NCBI GenBank assembly: GCA_021816895.1
Contig: JAKAWW010000001.1
Coordinates: 557,067 to 621,066, forward strand
Length of the DNA stretch: 64,000 nucleotides
Reading direction: 5' to 3'
Source: Microcaldota archaeon
Lineage (GTDB): Archaea > Micrarchaeota > Micrarchaeia > Micrarchaeales > Micrarchaeaceae
Every line of letters starts with the position of its first letter. The stretch's first letter is position 1. The notes below the pieces were generated by a model. The model was not told where the DNA came from and ran no database searches. It saw only the letters and a program-made list of their open reading frames with translations. Shown in pieces: positions 26,381-34,877 of the stretch. A program made the translations under genes and the position numbers.

Positions 26381-26434
26381 TGCTTTCTCACTCGGTACAA
26401 TGTGCAGCCGGGCGGTGCGACGCGGTTGCATTAG

Positions 26435-26503
26435 CTACTGGGGATCTTCATAGCAGGCATTGCCGGATGGCTCGCAGGCTCGCTGGCAGGCCTGGATTAA
26501 TAG
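26435..26503 (+). pseudogene. remnant of a small glycine-rich membrane helix
   Basis: An open stretch after an in-frame TAG encodes LLGIFIAGIAGWLAGSLAGL and then Asp and a stop. It looks like the end of a small membrane protein but has no start codon or ribosome site. Probably a gene remnant at the border between two Nudix genes. Confidence 0.3.
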
Positions 26504-26541
26504 ACGTAATAGAAAAAAACTTTTATTAAAAAGTGATTCGT

Positions 26542-26958
26542 ATGGTAGTAGAAAAATCTGTTGGAGCAATAGTTGTTAATCCAGCTGGCCTCTATTTATT
26601 ATTAAATAGAGCTGATAAAAATGGTGATTTCTGGGAGTTTCCAAAAGGGCATCAATTAGAAGATGAAAATGACATCGAAACACTTAAGCGTGAACTTAAA
26701 GAGGAGACAGGTATTGAAAAATTTGAGTTGATAGAAAATTTTGTAGGAAAAAACGAATATGTTAGCAGTTCTACTGGAAATACACGCATAATACTCTTAT
26801 ACCTTATAAAAGTACCAAGCGATAGGGTAATTATTAGCCAAGAGCACAAAGGCTATATCTGGGCAGCATTTGATGATGCATTAACCAAGCTTAATCATGA
26901 CATATGGAGAGAGATCTTAACCAGCGCTAAGAAGCGTTTGGATGAGCTAAATGCCTAA
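26542..26958 (+). CDS. Nudix hydrolase, Ap4A-hydrolase-like
   Basis: This product of about 138 residues has the Nudix box GHQLEDENDIETLKRELKEE followed by TGI and the lead-in FWEFPKGH, which is typical of diadenosine tetraphosphate hydrolases (MutT/Ap4A group). Such enzymes remove Ap4A or capped RNA ends. ATG 26542 lies about 22 bases after a TTTTATTAAAA promoter-like box and is preferred to a GTG nine bases earlier. It is strongly AT-rich compared with the Nudix gene before it, so the two were not born as a tandem pair. Confidence 0.88.
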   Translation: MVVEKSVGAIVVNPAGLYLLLNRADKNGDFWEFPKGHQLEDENDIETLKRELKEETGIEKFELIENFVGKNEYVSSSTGNTRIILLYLIKVPSDRVIISQEHKGYIWAAFDDALTKLNHDIWREILTSAKKRLDELNA

Positions 26959-26975
26959 GTTGACATAGGCCAATC

Positions 26976-27018
26976 GCCTATAAAATAGGTATTGTAGAAT
27001 AGCTATACAACGTTATAC
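26976..27018 (+). repeat. flanking direct repeat, left copy
   Basis: GCCTATAAAATAG, then 15 unrelated bases, then TATACAACGTTATAC. The same two blocks at the same spacing recur at 30310-30352, on the other side of the 1005-residue surface gene. The first block is palindromic (CCTAT-AAA-ATAGG). Confidence 0.7.
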
Positions 27019-27183
27019 CTTCAATAAACTCTGTTATGTCAAGCTAAATCGGTTTCTACAGCCAATCTCGTCTGCGTAGAGGGCCCTAACAAAAAGGTTT
27101 ATAAGGGCAAGGCTATTATATCATATTTGTATAACGCTAGCTGGTATATGCGCTGACATGCATCAAGAATATGTAGTGGTGAA

Positions 27184-30100
27184 GTGAAGGCAATTTTCTT
27201 GTTATTCCTTCTAGCTTTTCCTAGCATCGCGATGGCCTCTTCTATGTCTGTGACAGGAACATGCTCTTACATAGGGATGACAGAATACCAATACCCCAAT
27301 ATTACATATCCCACCATATTGCTTAACCTATCTGGTAGCCAGGGTATATTCACGAATTTTACTATCACGCCTGAAATTTCAGGCGCTTTGGTACACAATA
27401 CTGGAATAAATTCAGCTTCTAGCATATACACATGGCTTGCATACCCGCCTGAAAACGGCACTTATGCCGATTACTTTATCGGCACATTCAACCATAACAA
27501 CACAACCATGTCCGCAGTCTTTCCATGCCTGTTAAAATTCGGAAACTCCACGCAAAGCCAGGCAAAAGTAAATGTCACTGTCAAAGAAGAAAACAACGGC
27601 TACTTGATAAATGTAACAGTGACAAATAACATGTCATTTGCGACGATTGTAAATGCAAACGTTTCATTAATTATACCTCCAACGTTCAAATCAAGTTCAT
27701 ATATAGTTCCAATTAAGATTTACCCATCAGAAAACTCGAGTACTTCATTCTTTGTGACGCCCCCATCAGGCAGCAACTTTTCATATGCTGCAGCGGTTGC
27801 AGTAAGCTATGCCCAGAATGGCTACCACTATGCAAATATGACAATATTTAGGCTTACCAATAACACAACCGTAAGCACAGTGCCAAATAAAATAACAAAT
27901 ATTATAAATGCAAGCAATTATATTGGTGGATGGCTGGAAAAGCGTGGAAATTATTCATCAGTGTCTTATGCTGTAACCGCAGTTGCTCAATCAGATGCCT
28001 ATGGCTACGGGCCTGTCTACAGATTAATAGGAGCAGCCAATAACGGCTACTCATATCAGGTTGGTGTATCCTATAACTCAAGCCTAGTATCAAACTGGTA
28101 TTATCCGTATTTTCGTTTTGCCTATGAAGTAATAGCACCAAATGGCACTAATGTATACGGTTCAATTTCAAATTTCTCTAGCAAGATAAACAATGGAGAC
28201 AAAATCTTGCTAACTTTGAGCTTGTATGCGGGTAATGTAGTAATGTCTGCGACTGATTTGGACACAGGCGCAGTAGGCTATGCAAACTATAGCACTAATG
28301 GTGCAACATCATTTAATTCGATTGAGCTGGGAACTTCATGGCTTTTTGCATCAAATAGCATAAACCAATTACCTGTTTCCTTTTCGCCTTATGGTGCATA
28401 CAACAACCAAGCCTATTTCTTTATAAATGGCAACGTTTCAGGCACTTCTTTTTGGGATAACAGCACAACAGTGCCTTTTGGCAATTATTCCCAGTTCCTT
28501 TTCTCTTCCCACAACATGACTCTTTATTATAACAGTTCTAACGGTGAATTTATTACAGGTGCAAGTAAATATGCAAATATCTCGGGGGTATACACTTTGT
28601 CTAAACTTAGTTATATTCCTCCAGCCAAAACCATGGAGCGAATTAGTTTATCTTTTGCGCAGAACACATCTGCATTAAAGTATAATATAACCGCTGTAGC
28701 CCAATCTGGTGCTTACGGCTACGGTCCAGCATACATTATATCTGGTCTTTCTAATAAAGGCTACCAGTATATTTTTGGTATCGGCTACAATTTTAGTGAA
28801 ATTTCTGGAGGTTATTTACCCGGGTTTCATATAGAATATGGTATGTTTACACCAAATGGCACTTTTATACCCCCTAAAGGCAATAGCACTAGTGTACCTA
28901 GTTTTTCTGGACCTATTTACCCAAATGATAAAATTTTATTTAGCATAACGTTTTCCAATGGCAATGCAATAATGCAGGCAAGAGATTGGGATACTGGAGC
29001 AACGGCTTCGATAAATTATAGCGCAGAAGGGGCAACATACTTTGTAGGCAACAAAACGGACAGTTCCAATTTGAACGGATATTTCAGTGGTTTTCAAACC
29101 CTTTGGGTTACACCTGTCGTTTTTAGCAATAACGAAGAACCTGTTGTTTATCGACCGTATGGTCAAATGCCTCATTCTGGCTGGCTTTGGATAAATTCCG
29201 AAACAGCTCCCACTGCAGTTCCTATAAGCAACAAGCCTACTTACATACTTAGTTACAATAACTTAACCGGCTTTTTCAACACTAGTAATGGTACTTTCAT
29301 AAGCGGCGAGATACCTAGCGTGCTATCTTATAATGCGGTAAATCTATCTAACGAGCCAATTTACTCTATCAGAGTAGGGTTTGCTTCTGGAAGAAACGTA
29401 ACCTCAATAGGTTACAACGTAACAGCAGTTGCCCAATCTGATAACTACGGAAACGGTCCATATTATGATATTAGTGGTATGACATCAAATGGTTACTCCT
29501 ATTTTGTTATATTGGCTTACAACAATTCAATGTCTAGTGGTTTTAGCAGCTTTTTTGAAGCAGACAATCCAAACGGCACATATTCCCTAAAGCGGCTTAA
29601 CATAAGCAATATAAGCAATGGCAACAAGGTCTTATTGTTACTAAATCTTTACAATGGCAACGTTACTGCAACAATAAGAGATTGGAATACTGGCCAAGTA
29701 GCTCAAATTAGGTATCGTTCTAGCAGCACCCAATTTGTAGGCTTGCACCAACTTAACACCACTACAGATCTGTACTTTACGGGTGCGAGAATTATATGGC
29801 ATAATCCTTATGTGCCGTACTACTACTTCAAAAATGTGACATTTCAACCATATGGCAATTTTTCTGTGAATGGAACTATATTTATACATGGTTTCTACGG
29901 TAATGCGTCAAGTTCCCTGGAGAAAAACATCTTCTTTAATCAGACTATTGTAAACGGATCATTAGGCCTGTATACTGTGGTAGCACATAATATAAGTGTT
30001 ATATTTAACCAAACGACTGGCGATGTACTGATAGGAACTGAAAGACAAAAACAGGCGATTAAAAACGCGCCTTTGCAGGCACATGTCTTCATAGTTATCG

Positions 30101-30201
30101 CCATTATAATCATTTTAATTGCGGCCATATTAGTATCTTTTGCTTTTCTGCATAAAGCTGCCAAAAAGAAAGCTCATAAGGAATATAAAATCAAGCGGTA
30201 A
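27184..30201 (+). CDS. large surface protein with three 240-residue repeats and C-terminal anchor
   Basis: The 1005-residue protein has a signal peptide (1-18), an N-terminal Ig-like region, three repeats starting at about residues 263, 501 and 745 (each opening TAVAQS-x-x-YG-x-GP and containing a D-x-DTGA or DWDTG-like segment), and a C-terminal transmembrane helix (about 970-992) with a Lys-rich tail. Repeat spacing is about 240 residues. It is dense in Asn glycosylation sequons. The start is a GTG with GGTG just before it. It is AT-rich and lies between two matched direct repeats, so it may be a cassette. Probable adhesin or species-specific surface layer component. Confidence 0.85.
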   Translation: MKAIFLLFLLAFPSIAMASSMSVTGTCSYIGMTEYQYPNITYPTILLNLSGSQGIFTNFTITPEISGALVHNTGINSASSIYTWLAYPPENGTYADYFIGTFNHNNTTMSAVFPCLLKFGNSTQSQAKVNVTVKEENNGYLINVTVTNNMSFATIVNANVSLIIPPTFKSSSYIVPIKIYPSENSSTSFFVTPPSGSNFSYAAAVAVSYAQNGYHYANMTIFRLTNNTTVSTVPNKITNIINASNYIGGWLEKRGNYSSVSYAVTAVAQSDAYGYGPVYRLIGAANNGYSYQVGVSYNSSLVSNWYYPYFRFAYEVIAPNGTNVYGSISNFSSKINNGDKILLTLSLYAGNVVMSATDLDTGAVGYANYSTNGATSFNSIELGTSWLFASNSINQLPVSFSPYGAYNNQAYFFINGNVSGTSFWDNSTTVPFGNYSQFLFSSHNMTLYYNSSNGEFITGASKYANISGVYTLSKLSYIPPAKTMERISLSFAQNTSALKYNITAVAQSGAYGYGPAYIISGLSNKGYQYIFGIGYNFSEISGGYLPGFHIEYGMFTPNGTFIPPKGNSTSVPSFSGPIYPNDKILFSITFSNGNAIMQARDWDTGATASINYSAEGATYFVGNKTDSSNLNGYFSGFQTLWVTPVVFSNNEEPVVYRPYGQMPHSGWLWINSETAPTAVPISNKPTYILSYNNLTGFFNTSNGTFISGEIPSVLSYNAVNLSNEPIYSIRVGFASGRNVTSIGYNVTAVAQSDNYGNGPYYDISGMTSNGYSYFVILAYNNSMSSGFSSFFEADNPNGTYSLKRLNISNISNGNKVLLLLNLYNGNVTATIRDWNTGQVAQIRYRSSSTQFVGLHQLNTTTDLYFTGARIIWHNPYVPYYYFKNVTFQPYGNFSVNGTIFIHGFYGNASSSLEKNIFFNQTIVNGSLGLYTVVAHNISVIFNQTTGDVLIGTERQKQAIKNAPLQAHVFIVIAIIIILIAAILVSFAFLHKAAKKKAHKEYKIKR

Positions 30202-30202
30202 A

Positions 30203-30295
30203 GTGAACCAAATAGAGGTAAAACTAAAAGTTGAAAATGCTATTAAAAAATTGAAGGAAAGAGAGGTTACGGTAAAACGAACGCTTACGGGATAG
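30203..30295 (+). CDS. possible 30-residue peptide (doubtful)
   Basis: A GTG-started frame two bases after the surface-protein stop encodes MNQIEVKLKVENAIKKLKER and ten further residues, a charged helix. There is no ribosome site beyond what could be shared by re-initiation. It may be a fragment. Confidence 0.2.
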   Translation: MNQIEVKLKVENAIKKLKEREVTVKRTLTG

Positions 30296-30309
30296 CCCTG
30301 AGAGGGACT

Positions 30310-30352
30310 GCCTATAAAATAGTCAATTCACCTACGATATACAACATTATAC
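30310..30352 (+). repeat. flanking direct repeat, right copy
   Basis: GCCTATAAAATAG, 15 bases, TATACAACATTATAC: the second copy of the element at 26976-27018. The conserved ends and equal spacing with a diverged middle look like a pair of protein-binding or recombination half-sites. A weaker version with GCCTAT...GATAGC at equal spacing occurs at 31999-32041. Confidence 0.7.
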
Positions 30353-30368
30353 ATCCCGTTTGATGATA

Positions 30369-31367
30369 CTATTTCTTCTTTGCAAACTTTTTCAACCTAC
30401 CCAGGACGCCTTCTGGCTTTTCTATTAGCTTATCTGAAGACTGTTTATCTGATATCACTTTTGCTTCTGCCAAATAAATATTCCTAAGATAATCTTTTCT
30501 CAAGTCACTGACTTCAAATATTTTAAAACCTAATTTTTCTAATTTAATTATTAGTCTCTTTAATGCTTCTTTTTCTGTTTCGCCGTCAATTATATCCTCT
30601 GTTGGTAAACTAAATACTGTTTCACCTTTATAATGGACTAGCAGTATTTTACCATCTTGGTACTTAGCTATTAACGTAACTTTAGGTTTTGGTATAAATC
30701 CTTCCGACCTCATAAACTCTATAAATTTTCTGGCTCTTTCTCTTTCCTGCAAAGAATTATTCTCATCATCCATGATTCGTTTTTCATTAGAATAAATATC
30801 ACTCGGAGAAAGTATAAAAGTACCCTTACATAATGTTGGATTAATTTTCCCAAGTTCAATTGCTAATTTTAACTCTCCGCTAATGCTTAATGCATTCTTA
30901 TGCACAACAAGCAATTTCCTGCCATCTAAGCTTTTATCGATAAATTTAATCTCGTAGTTTAGCGGTAAATCTGCCATTTTATCTTTCGGTTGTGGATTTC
31001 CTGCATACAAAATCATGATTGCAATTCTCCATAGAATGGGTATGTTTGACGTAACAGTCATCGGACTCAAAAATTCGCCTTTGGGTACTAAGTCAACAAA
31101 ATAATAGCCGTTCAGAGGCACTGATTTATCTCCGTTAATTGAAGTTGCAGTAAATCTATCGCTATCAACTTTTTCTGTATGAATTTCGAACTCAAATCCT
31201 AATGGGTTTATTTCATCTAGTTGTATTCCGTTAAATGGCTGAGATTTATGGCCTGTTTTGGTCAATCTAATTAGTAAATCTTTCTCTTGACTAACTTTAG
31301 ATTCAGGAACACTTACGCTTATTGCAACTTTGACCCACTTATCATTCGCTATACCCATCTCCGCCAC
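30369..31367 (-). CDS. hypothetical protein with degenerate C-terminal Nudix-like domain
   Basis: The 332-residue protein has a beta-rich N-terminal part (1-210) without a recognised family. Residues about 217-300 read like a Nudix fold (VTLIAKYQDGKILLVHYKGE, then FSLPTEDIIDGETEKEALKR), but the catalytic REuxEE is replaced by RLIIKL, so it probably binds but does not hydrolyse a nucleotide. The start overlaps the end of the PD-(D/E)XK nuclease-like gene by 26 bases, a strong sign of a functional pair. A basic C-terminus (GRLKKFAKKK) could contact nucleic acid. AT-rich, island-type composition. Confidence 0.7.
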   Translation of the reverse strand: MAEMGIANDKWVKVAISVSVPESKVSQEKDLLIRLTKTGHKSQPFNGIQLDEINPLGFEFEIHTEKVDSDRFTATSINGDKSVPLNGYYFVDLVPKGEFLSPMTVTSNIPILWRIAIMILYAGNPQPKDKMADLPLNYEIKFIDKSLDGRKLLVVHKNALSISGELKLAIELGKINPTLCKGTFILSPSDIYSNEKRIMDDENNSLQERERARKFIEFMRSEGFIPKPKVTLIAKYQDGKILLVHYKGETVFSLPTEDIIDGETEKEALKRLIIKLEKLGFKIFEVSDLRKDYLRNIYLAEAKVISDKQSSDKLIEKPEGVLGRLKKFAKKK

Positions 31368-31905
31368 TTCCTAGTTTTATAACTGACACTTTTCCGTTTT
31401 CATCAGTAAAATAGCACGTTATCCCTAACTGATCTTTAACATATTCAACTTCATTTAGCAAATTTTGGTATCTTTTCATAAGTGGCAGGCCAAGAGCTAT
31501 TTTTATATTGGGCTCCTTTGATTTTCGTATTTCTAGCTCGAAAAGAGCTTCTGCAAACCAATGCCTTGCTTGCAATTCTGGCTTGGTAGGCTTCTTCTCA
31601 CCAGCTTTGTGATTTGCAGTTGTTTTTACGTATTTGTCAGAAGGGTAACCTTTGACTTCCATAACCAGCGTCTTGCCGTTTTTACTAGCCCGAATGTCCT
31701 CTCCTTTTTGAGTTTTGTCTTCGTTTGATTTTTGTATGTTCCAACCTTCTTTTTCCAAATACCCTTTTATTTTTCTCAATACATTCGTTTCTTCAAACCA
31801 TTCATTTTCGTATATATAGGGTTTTTCTTCCAATGTATCACCAAGGGCATCAATATTATTAAGAACGTGGCAAATCAAATAGTTTTCTATCTTCGTTAAA
31901 TACAA
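31342..31905 (-). CDS. PD-(D/E)XK nuclease-like protein
   Basis: The 187-residue protein has a restriction-endonuclease-like core: KGEDIRASKNGKTLVMEVKG (67-86) with Asp70 and Glu83-x-Lys85 in the standard D...ExK order, preceded by a helix with the acidic residues EWFEE (35-39) and followed by a helix rich in charged residues (ARHWFAEALFELEIRK). This is the pattern of Mrr-like DNA nucleases. The best start is a TTG at 31905 with only a weak ribosome site. It is the upstream partner of the degenerate-Nudix gene (26-base overlap), with the HEPN-like gene next upstream. A defence role is inferred from context. Confidence 0.75.
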   Translation of the reverse strand: MYLTKIENYLICHVLNNIDALGDTLEEKPYIYENEWFEETNVLRKIKGYLEKEGWNIQKSNEDKTQKGEDIRASKNGKTLVMEVKGYPSDKYVKTTANHKAGEKKPTKPELQARHWFAEALFELEIRKSKEPNIKIALGLPLMKRYQNLLNEVEYVKDQLGITCYFTDENGKVSVIKLGSGGDGYSE

Positions 31906-32081
31906 TTCCTGCTGTAGAGTTTACCATCAAAAGAGTGAGCTCTGCCTTCCATGCGGGTTTTGTTTAATCTCGAAAAACAAGCATTTAAAGAGTCAACAGC
32001 CTATGACTCTTGTGCAAGCCGATAGCTTACAGCATAACGATCTTGATTAGTATTATGTACACTCCTGAAATTCAGGAAAAT

Positions 32082-32732
32082 CTAATGTTTTAAGAGTTTT
32101 TTTACATAAGCTCGCCTTATTTGAGCTAAGAACCTACCAGTTCTTTTTAGAACGTGATAAGCGTCACGTTCGCTAATAAATCCTTTAGGAGGTTTTACTC
32201 TTTTGCGTTGCTCTTCAGATAAACCGGCATATTTTATTATATCTTTCGTATATCGTTCGGCATTGTGAGCAGACAAATTACCGTATCTATCTCTAATACG
32301 ATAAAGCTCGTGTATTCTTTTCAAGTTAAATCCTAATGCTTTTGCTTCGGATTCTAAATCTTTCCATTTTATCTGCTCTTTACGACAATTAATATGGCTA
32401 CTAATACTTCCACCAATGCGCTTATCAAAACCTTCTATCTTGTCAATTACAGTGTATTTGGAGACGTATAAAGCTGCATCTATTGTTGCTCTTACCATAA
32501 CCATAGAAGCAAAATACAGGCCGTATCTAAAGGCTTCTACGGCTTCTTCATAGCTCTTATTTGCAAAAGCAAATACGTGCGCTTCTAAGGAATAAGGTAG
32601 TACACCGACTCTATTGAGACCTCTTAACCCTATGTCTAATAGTTCATCCGCAAGCAGTTGCCTTTGTTTTAAACCTTGCAAGTTAAAGCGTTGTTGCTCA
32701 TGTGGCAAAAGGTTACCATCAGATTCTGGCAT
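32082..32732 (-). CDS. HEPN/DUF4145-like protein
   Basis: The 216-residue all-helical protein contains a helix of the HEPN type (YEEAVEAFRYGLYFASMVMV, then RATIDAAL, 61-88) and the motif RDRYGNLSAH (147-156), in which Arg149 and His156 fit the catalytic R-x(4-6)-H of HEPN ribonucleases; the GNLSAH wording resembles DUF4145. HEPN proteins are metal-independent RNases common in abortive infection and toxin-antitoxin systems. No nucleotidyltransferase (MNT) partner is adjacent; the neighbours downstream are the nuclease-like and Nudix-like genes. AT-rich. Confidence 0.65.
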   Translation of the reverse strand: MPESDGNLLPHEQQRFNLQGLKQRQLLADELLDIGLRGLNRVGVLPYSLEAHVFAFANKSYEEAVEAFRYGLYFASMVMVRATIDAALYVSKYTVIDKIEGFDKRIGGSISSHINCRKEQIKWKDLESEAKALGFNLKRIHELYRIRDRYGNLSAHNAERYTKDIIKYAGLSEEQRKRVKPPKGFISERDAYHVLKRTGRFLAQIRRAYVKKLLKH

Positions 32733-32857
32733 AATTTAAATTCTGCTCATAAATTATTAAATCTTCGTAAGTTGGATTTATGTCTTCTGATCCTTGCAAA
32801 TAAATATCTTATGAACGTAAATTTTTCATAGCAGGAATATCGCTTTACTGCAAGCTT

Positions 32858-33145
32858 TTATAGACTATGACTTCTTCTTCGCTTGACAAAGTAGATGCGT
32901 TCGAATTGGTCTTGAGTCTCTATCATAAAAGCTCTTTTGAACACCCTATCCGAACCTTTGCATTTATGAAATAACTTAAGTAGCCCTTGAGTATGCTTAG
33001 GTATTTTGTACCATGCTATATAATAGCTCCTTACTTCTTGGCCTCTGTATATTAGCTTGTGACCTATCTCTTTGTAGTTAACCCTATCTGCATAGACCAC
33101 TCTTCCACATACCTTGCAACTTACCTTAAGTGTTTTGGGAAGCAT
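32858..33145 (-). CDS. small zinc-ribbon protein
   Basis: This protein of about 95 residues contains VSCKVCGRVVY near the N-terminus and HKC in the middle, a likely split zinc site, and a basic C-terminus (VKRRRSHSL). ATG 33145 is preferred because it lies one base after the upstream stop and follows GAGAGAT; a GTG at 33175 would overlap the upstream gene by 29 bases. It is the last gene of a three-gene minus-strand run (34044 to 32858). Function not known. Confidence 0.6.
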   Translation of the reverse strand: MLPKTLKVSCKVCGRVVYADRVNYKEIGHKLIYRGQEVRSYYIAWYKIPKHTQGLLKLFHKCKGSDRVFKRAFMIETQDQFERIYFVKRRRSHSL

Positions 33146-33146
33146 G

Positions 33147-33461
33147 TTATCTCTCTTGTTTAGTCCTGTTGCCACCTTTCTTAACTACTTTGAAATACTG
33201 CGGTAGGGATTTTGGAGAAGATGCAATATGTGTTTTCCGTATATGATCCCTCATCTTCTCTTCTGAGGCTGATTTGAAACCACATACCTTACGTATATAT
33301 TTAGGATGAGATCTATCCCAAAGCCATGCACCCATACCTGCTATAAGAAATTGTGTAATAAAGCCCAAAAGGCCTATGCCAAATATTCCGTAGCCTATAA
33401 CACCTCCAATAACTAGTAAAACAAGAACAACAAACACACTTAGAATATCCATTTCTATCAT
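33147..33461 (-). CDS. small membrane protein with C2H2-like tail
   Basis: The 104-residue protein has two closely spaced hydrophobic helices (about 5-50), then a cytoplasmic tail with CGFKSASEEKMRDHIRKTH, the wording of an archaeal C2H2 zinc finger that has lost one Cys. Coupled by a one-base gap to the zinc-ribbon gene downstream. Function unknown; the broken finger suggests decay or loss of metal binding. Confidence 0.6.
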   Translation of the reverse strand: MIEMDILSVFVVLVLLVIGGVIGYGIFGIGLLGFITQFLIAGMGAWLWDRSHPKYIRKVCGFKSASEEKMRDHIRKTHIASSPKSLPQYFKVVKKGGNRTKQER

Positions 33462-33486
33462 TTTCTATAGCTAGATCCTACTTACT

Positions 33487-34044
33487 TCATACTATAATTT
33501 TAATATATTCTTTTTCTTTTTTCCTTCCTTTAAAACCAAAAAAGTTTTTCCCGTTCCTTTTCTCTATTTCAATTTCCTCTTCTAATGAAGCCAGAGCAGA
33601 AAACTTACAAACCTGGCATTCGTAGATATAGCAATTTTTACGTGGTGCAAAATTTCCCTTATTTTTATTCCTTGAATCAACTACAAGTCCATAAATTAGA
33701 CCTCCAACTGCACCTCCAAGAATAGCGGCTGCGCCAAATCCAGCGCTAGTATTTTTACCATAGACATATTTTGCCTTTTGTATGGTCTCCTTCCCACAAA
33801 TCCAGCATTTTTTCTTGATTGAATCTAAGTTTACTAATTCTACTTCTCCACTGAGGCTGTGGGATTCTGCAACCTCCCTCAAATGTTCTATTATCTCTTT
33901 CAATTCGGTTATATCGATTATGTCTCCTTTCTGCAACAATTCTGCGAATTCTATTTTGGCTTTCAAAGTCGTGTCTTTTGTATCTAAGTCCCCTATCATC
34001 CGCCTTACTTTATCCTCATTTTTATCCGACATACTTTTACCCAT
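33487..34044 (-). CDS. zinc-ribbon protein with glycine-zipper membrane segment
   Basis: The 185-residue protein starts with a charged coiled region (1-75), then CWICG (about 80) and CQVC (about 146) as the two halves of a zinc ribbon, separated by a glycine-rich hydrophobic segment (AGFGAAAILGGAVGGLIYGL) that could insert in a membrane. The C-terminus is Lys-rich. Start by ATG at 34044; a second Met five codons in is possible. It opens a run of three small zinc/membrane genes in the island. No family recognised. Confidence 0.6.
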   Translation of the reverse strand: MGKSMSDKNEDKVRRMIGDLDTKDTTLKAKIEFAELLQKGDIIDITELKEIIEHLREVAESHSLSGEVELVNLDSIKKKCWICGKETIQKAKYVYGKNTSAGFGAAAILGGAVGGLIYGLVVDSRNKNKGNFAPRKNCYIYECQVCKFSALASLEEEIEIEKRNGKNFFGFKGRKKEKEYIKIIV

Positions 34045-34536
34045 ACTGCTCGATATCTATAAAAATACTCAGTTAATCTTTTATGCTAATAAAGGATTTA
34101 CTTCTTTCTCTTGGGCCTGAGCAGGCCTGCTCTCTAAGAATGCCAGTTAATAAGCGATAAAGTTAATGAACTATTCAAGTTTGTTAACGTATCAGAACTG
34201 AATACATCTCTCTCGTGGAGTATAAGTGCAATCGCTGAACCTCACGACAAAAACCTATTCCACCAATAGTATACAAAGTTATATATGCAATGCATCTTCT
34301 TTTGCACAGAATTGCGTTTAGTTGCATTTTACTTGTACAAAAAGTATCGAAATGTTAAGAGTTCGCTCAATACAGTGCAAATTGGTGCATTTAACAATTA
34401 TGAGATAATTCAACCAAAATATGCTGAGTCGGTACAGTAATATCTGATGTTGCATTGTTGAAAATGCCTATAGTGTTGCATATAGCATATCCATAATATA
34501 AATAAAGTTGCTTCTAAGATAGGTAGGTAGATAATA
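34045..34536. other. 492-base intergenic region with repeated GTTGCAT motifs
   Basis: No gene is apparent. GTTGCAT occurs at 34321, 34449 and 34475 and GGTGCAT at 34384, on one strand, within an AT-rich stretch that lies between divergent gene sets. A TATAATATAAAT-like box at about 34492-34503 probably serves the gene at 34537. The region may hold regulatory sites or an origin-like element; nothing more can be said. Confidence 0.4.
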
Positions 34537-34815
34537 GTGAGTAAAAGTGATAAAGTCATATCGGTAGTCATTGGCACAGGCTTTGTAGATGGCTTTTTAG
34601 CACATATAAAACTAACTACTGGACAAGATGTTTCTGAAACAGGCATTTTGTATACAATGATGAATATGTTATGTAAAACCTTTTCTACTGTGCCGAGTGG
34701 GTCGTTAGCTGCGTCAAGCTGCTATACTAACTTATTCTGGTATGGAATTTTAATATTTGTAGTTGGGATAGCAATTACGCTTGGAATAATACTAAGTGTT
34801 GAGATTGGAAATTAG
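34537..34815 (+). CDS. small two-helix membrane protein
   Basis: The 92-residue product has a weakly hydrophobic N-terminal half and a strong transmembrane helix (about 68-88). The start is a GTG after a TAGGTAGGTAG repeat that may act as the ribosome site. Two Cys residues lie in the central loop. It precedes another tail-anchored protein gene on the same strand. Function unknown. Confidence 0.5.
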   Translation: MSKSDKVISVVIGTGFVDGFLAHIKLTTGQDVSETGILYTMMNMLCKTFSTVPSGSLAASSCYTNLFWYGILIFVVGIAITLGIILSVEIGN

Positions 34816-34877
34816 GCACCATTTTATACGTAATTGGTTTTGTATTTGGTTTTGGAATCCTCTATCTGTGAGATCAT

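Noticed and set aside
26976-30352. Insertion sequence around the surface gene
   Set aside because: The flanks are direct, not terminal inverted, repeats, and no transposase is inside; kept as a repeat-bounded cassette instead.
34321-34481. CRISPR array
   Set aside because: The GTTGCAT motifs are only 7 bases long and irregularly spaced (128, 63 and 26 bases), without repeat-spacer structure. No CRISPR array was seen anywhere in the window.
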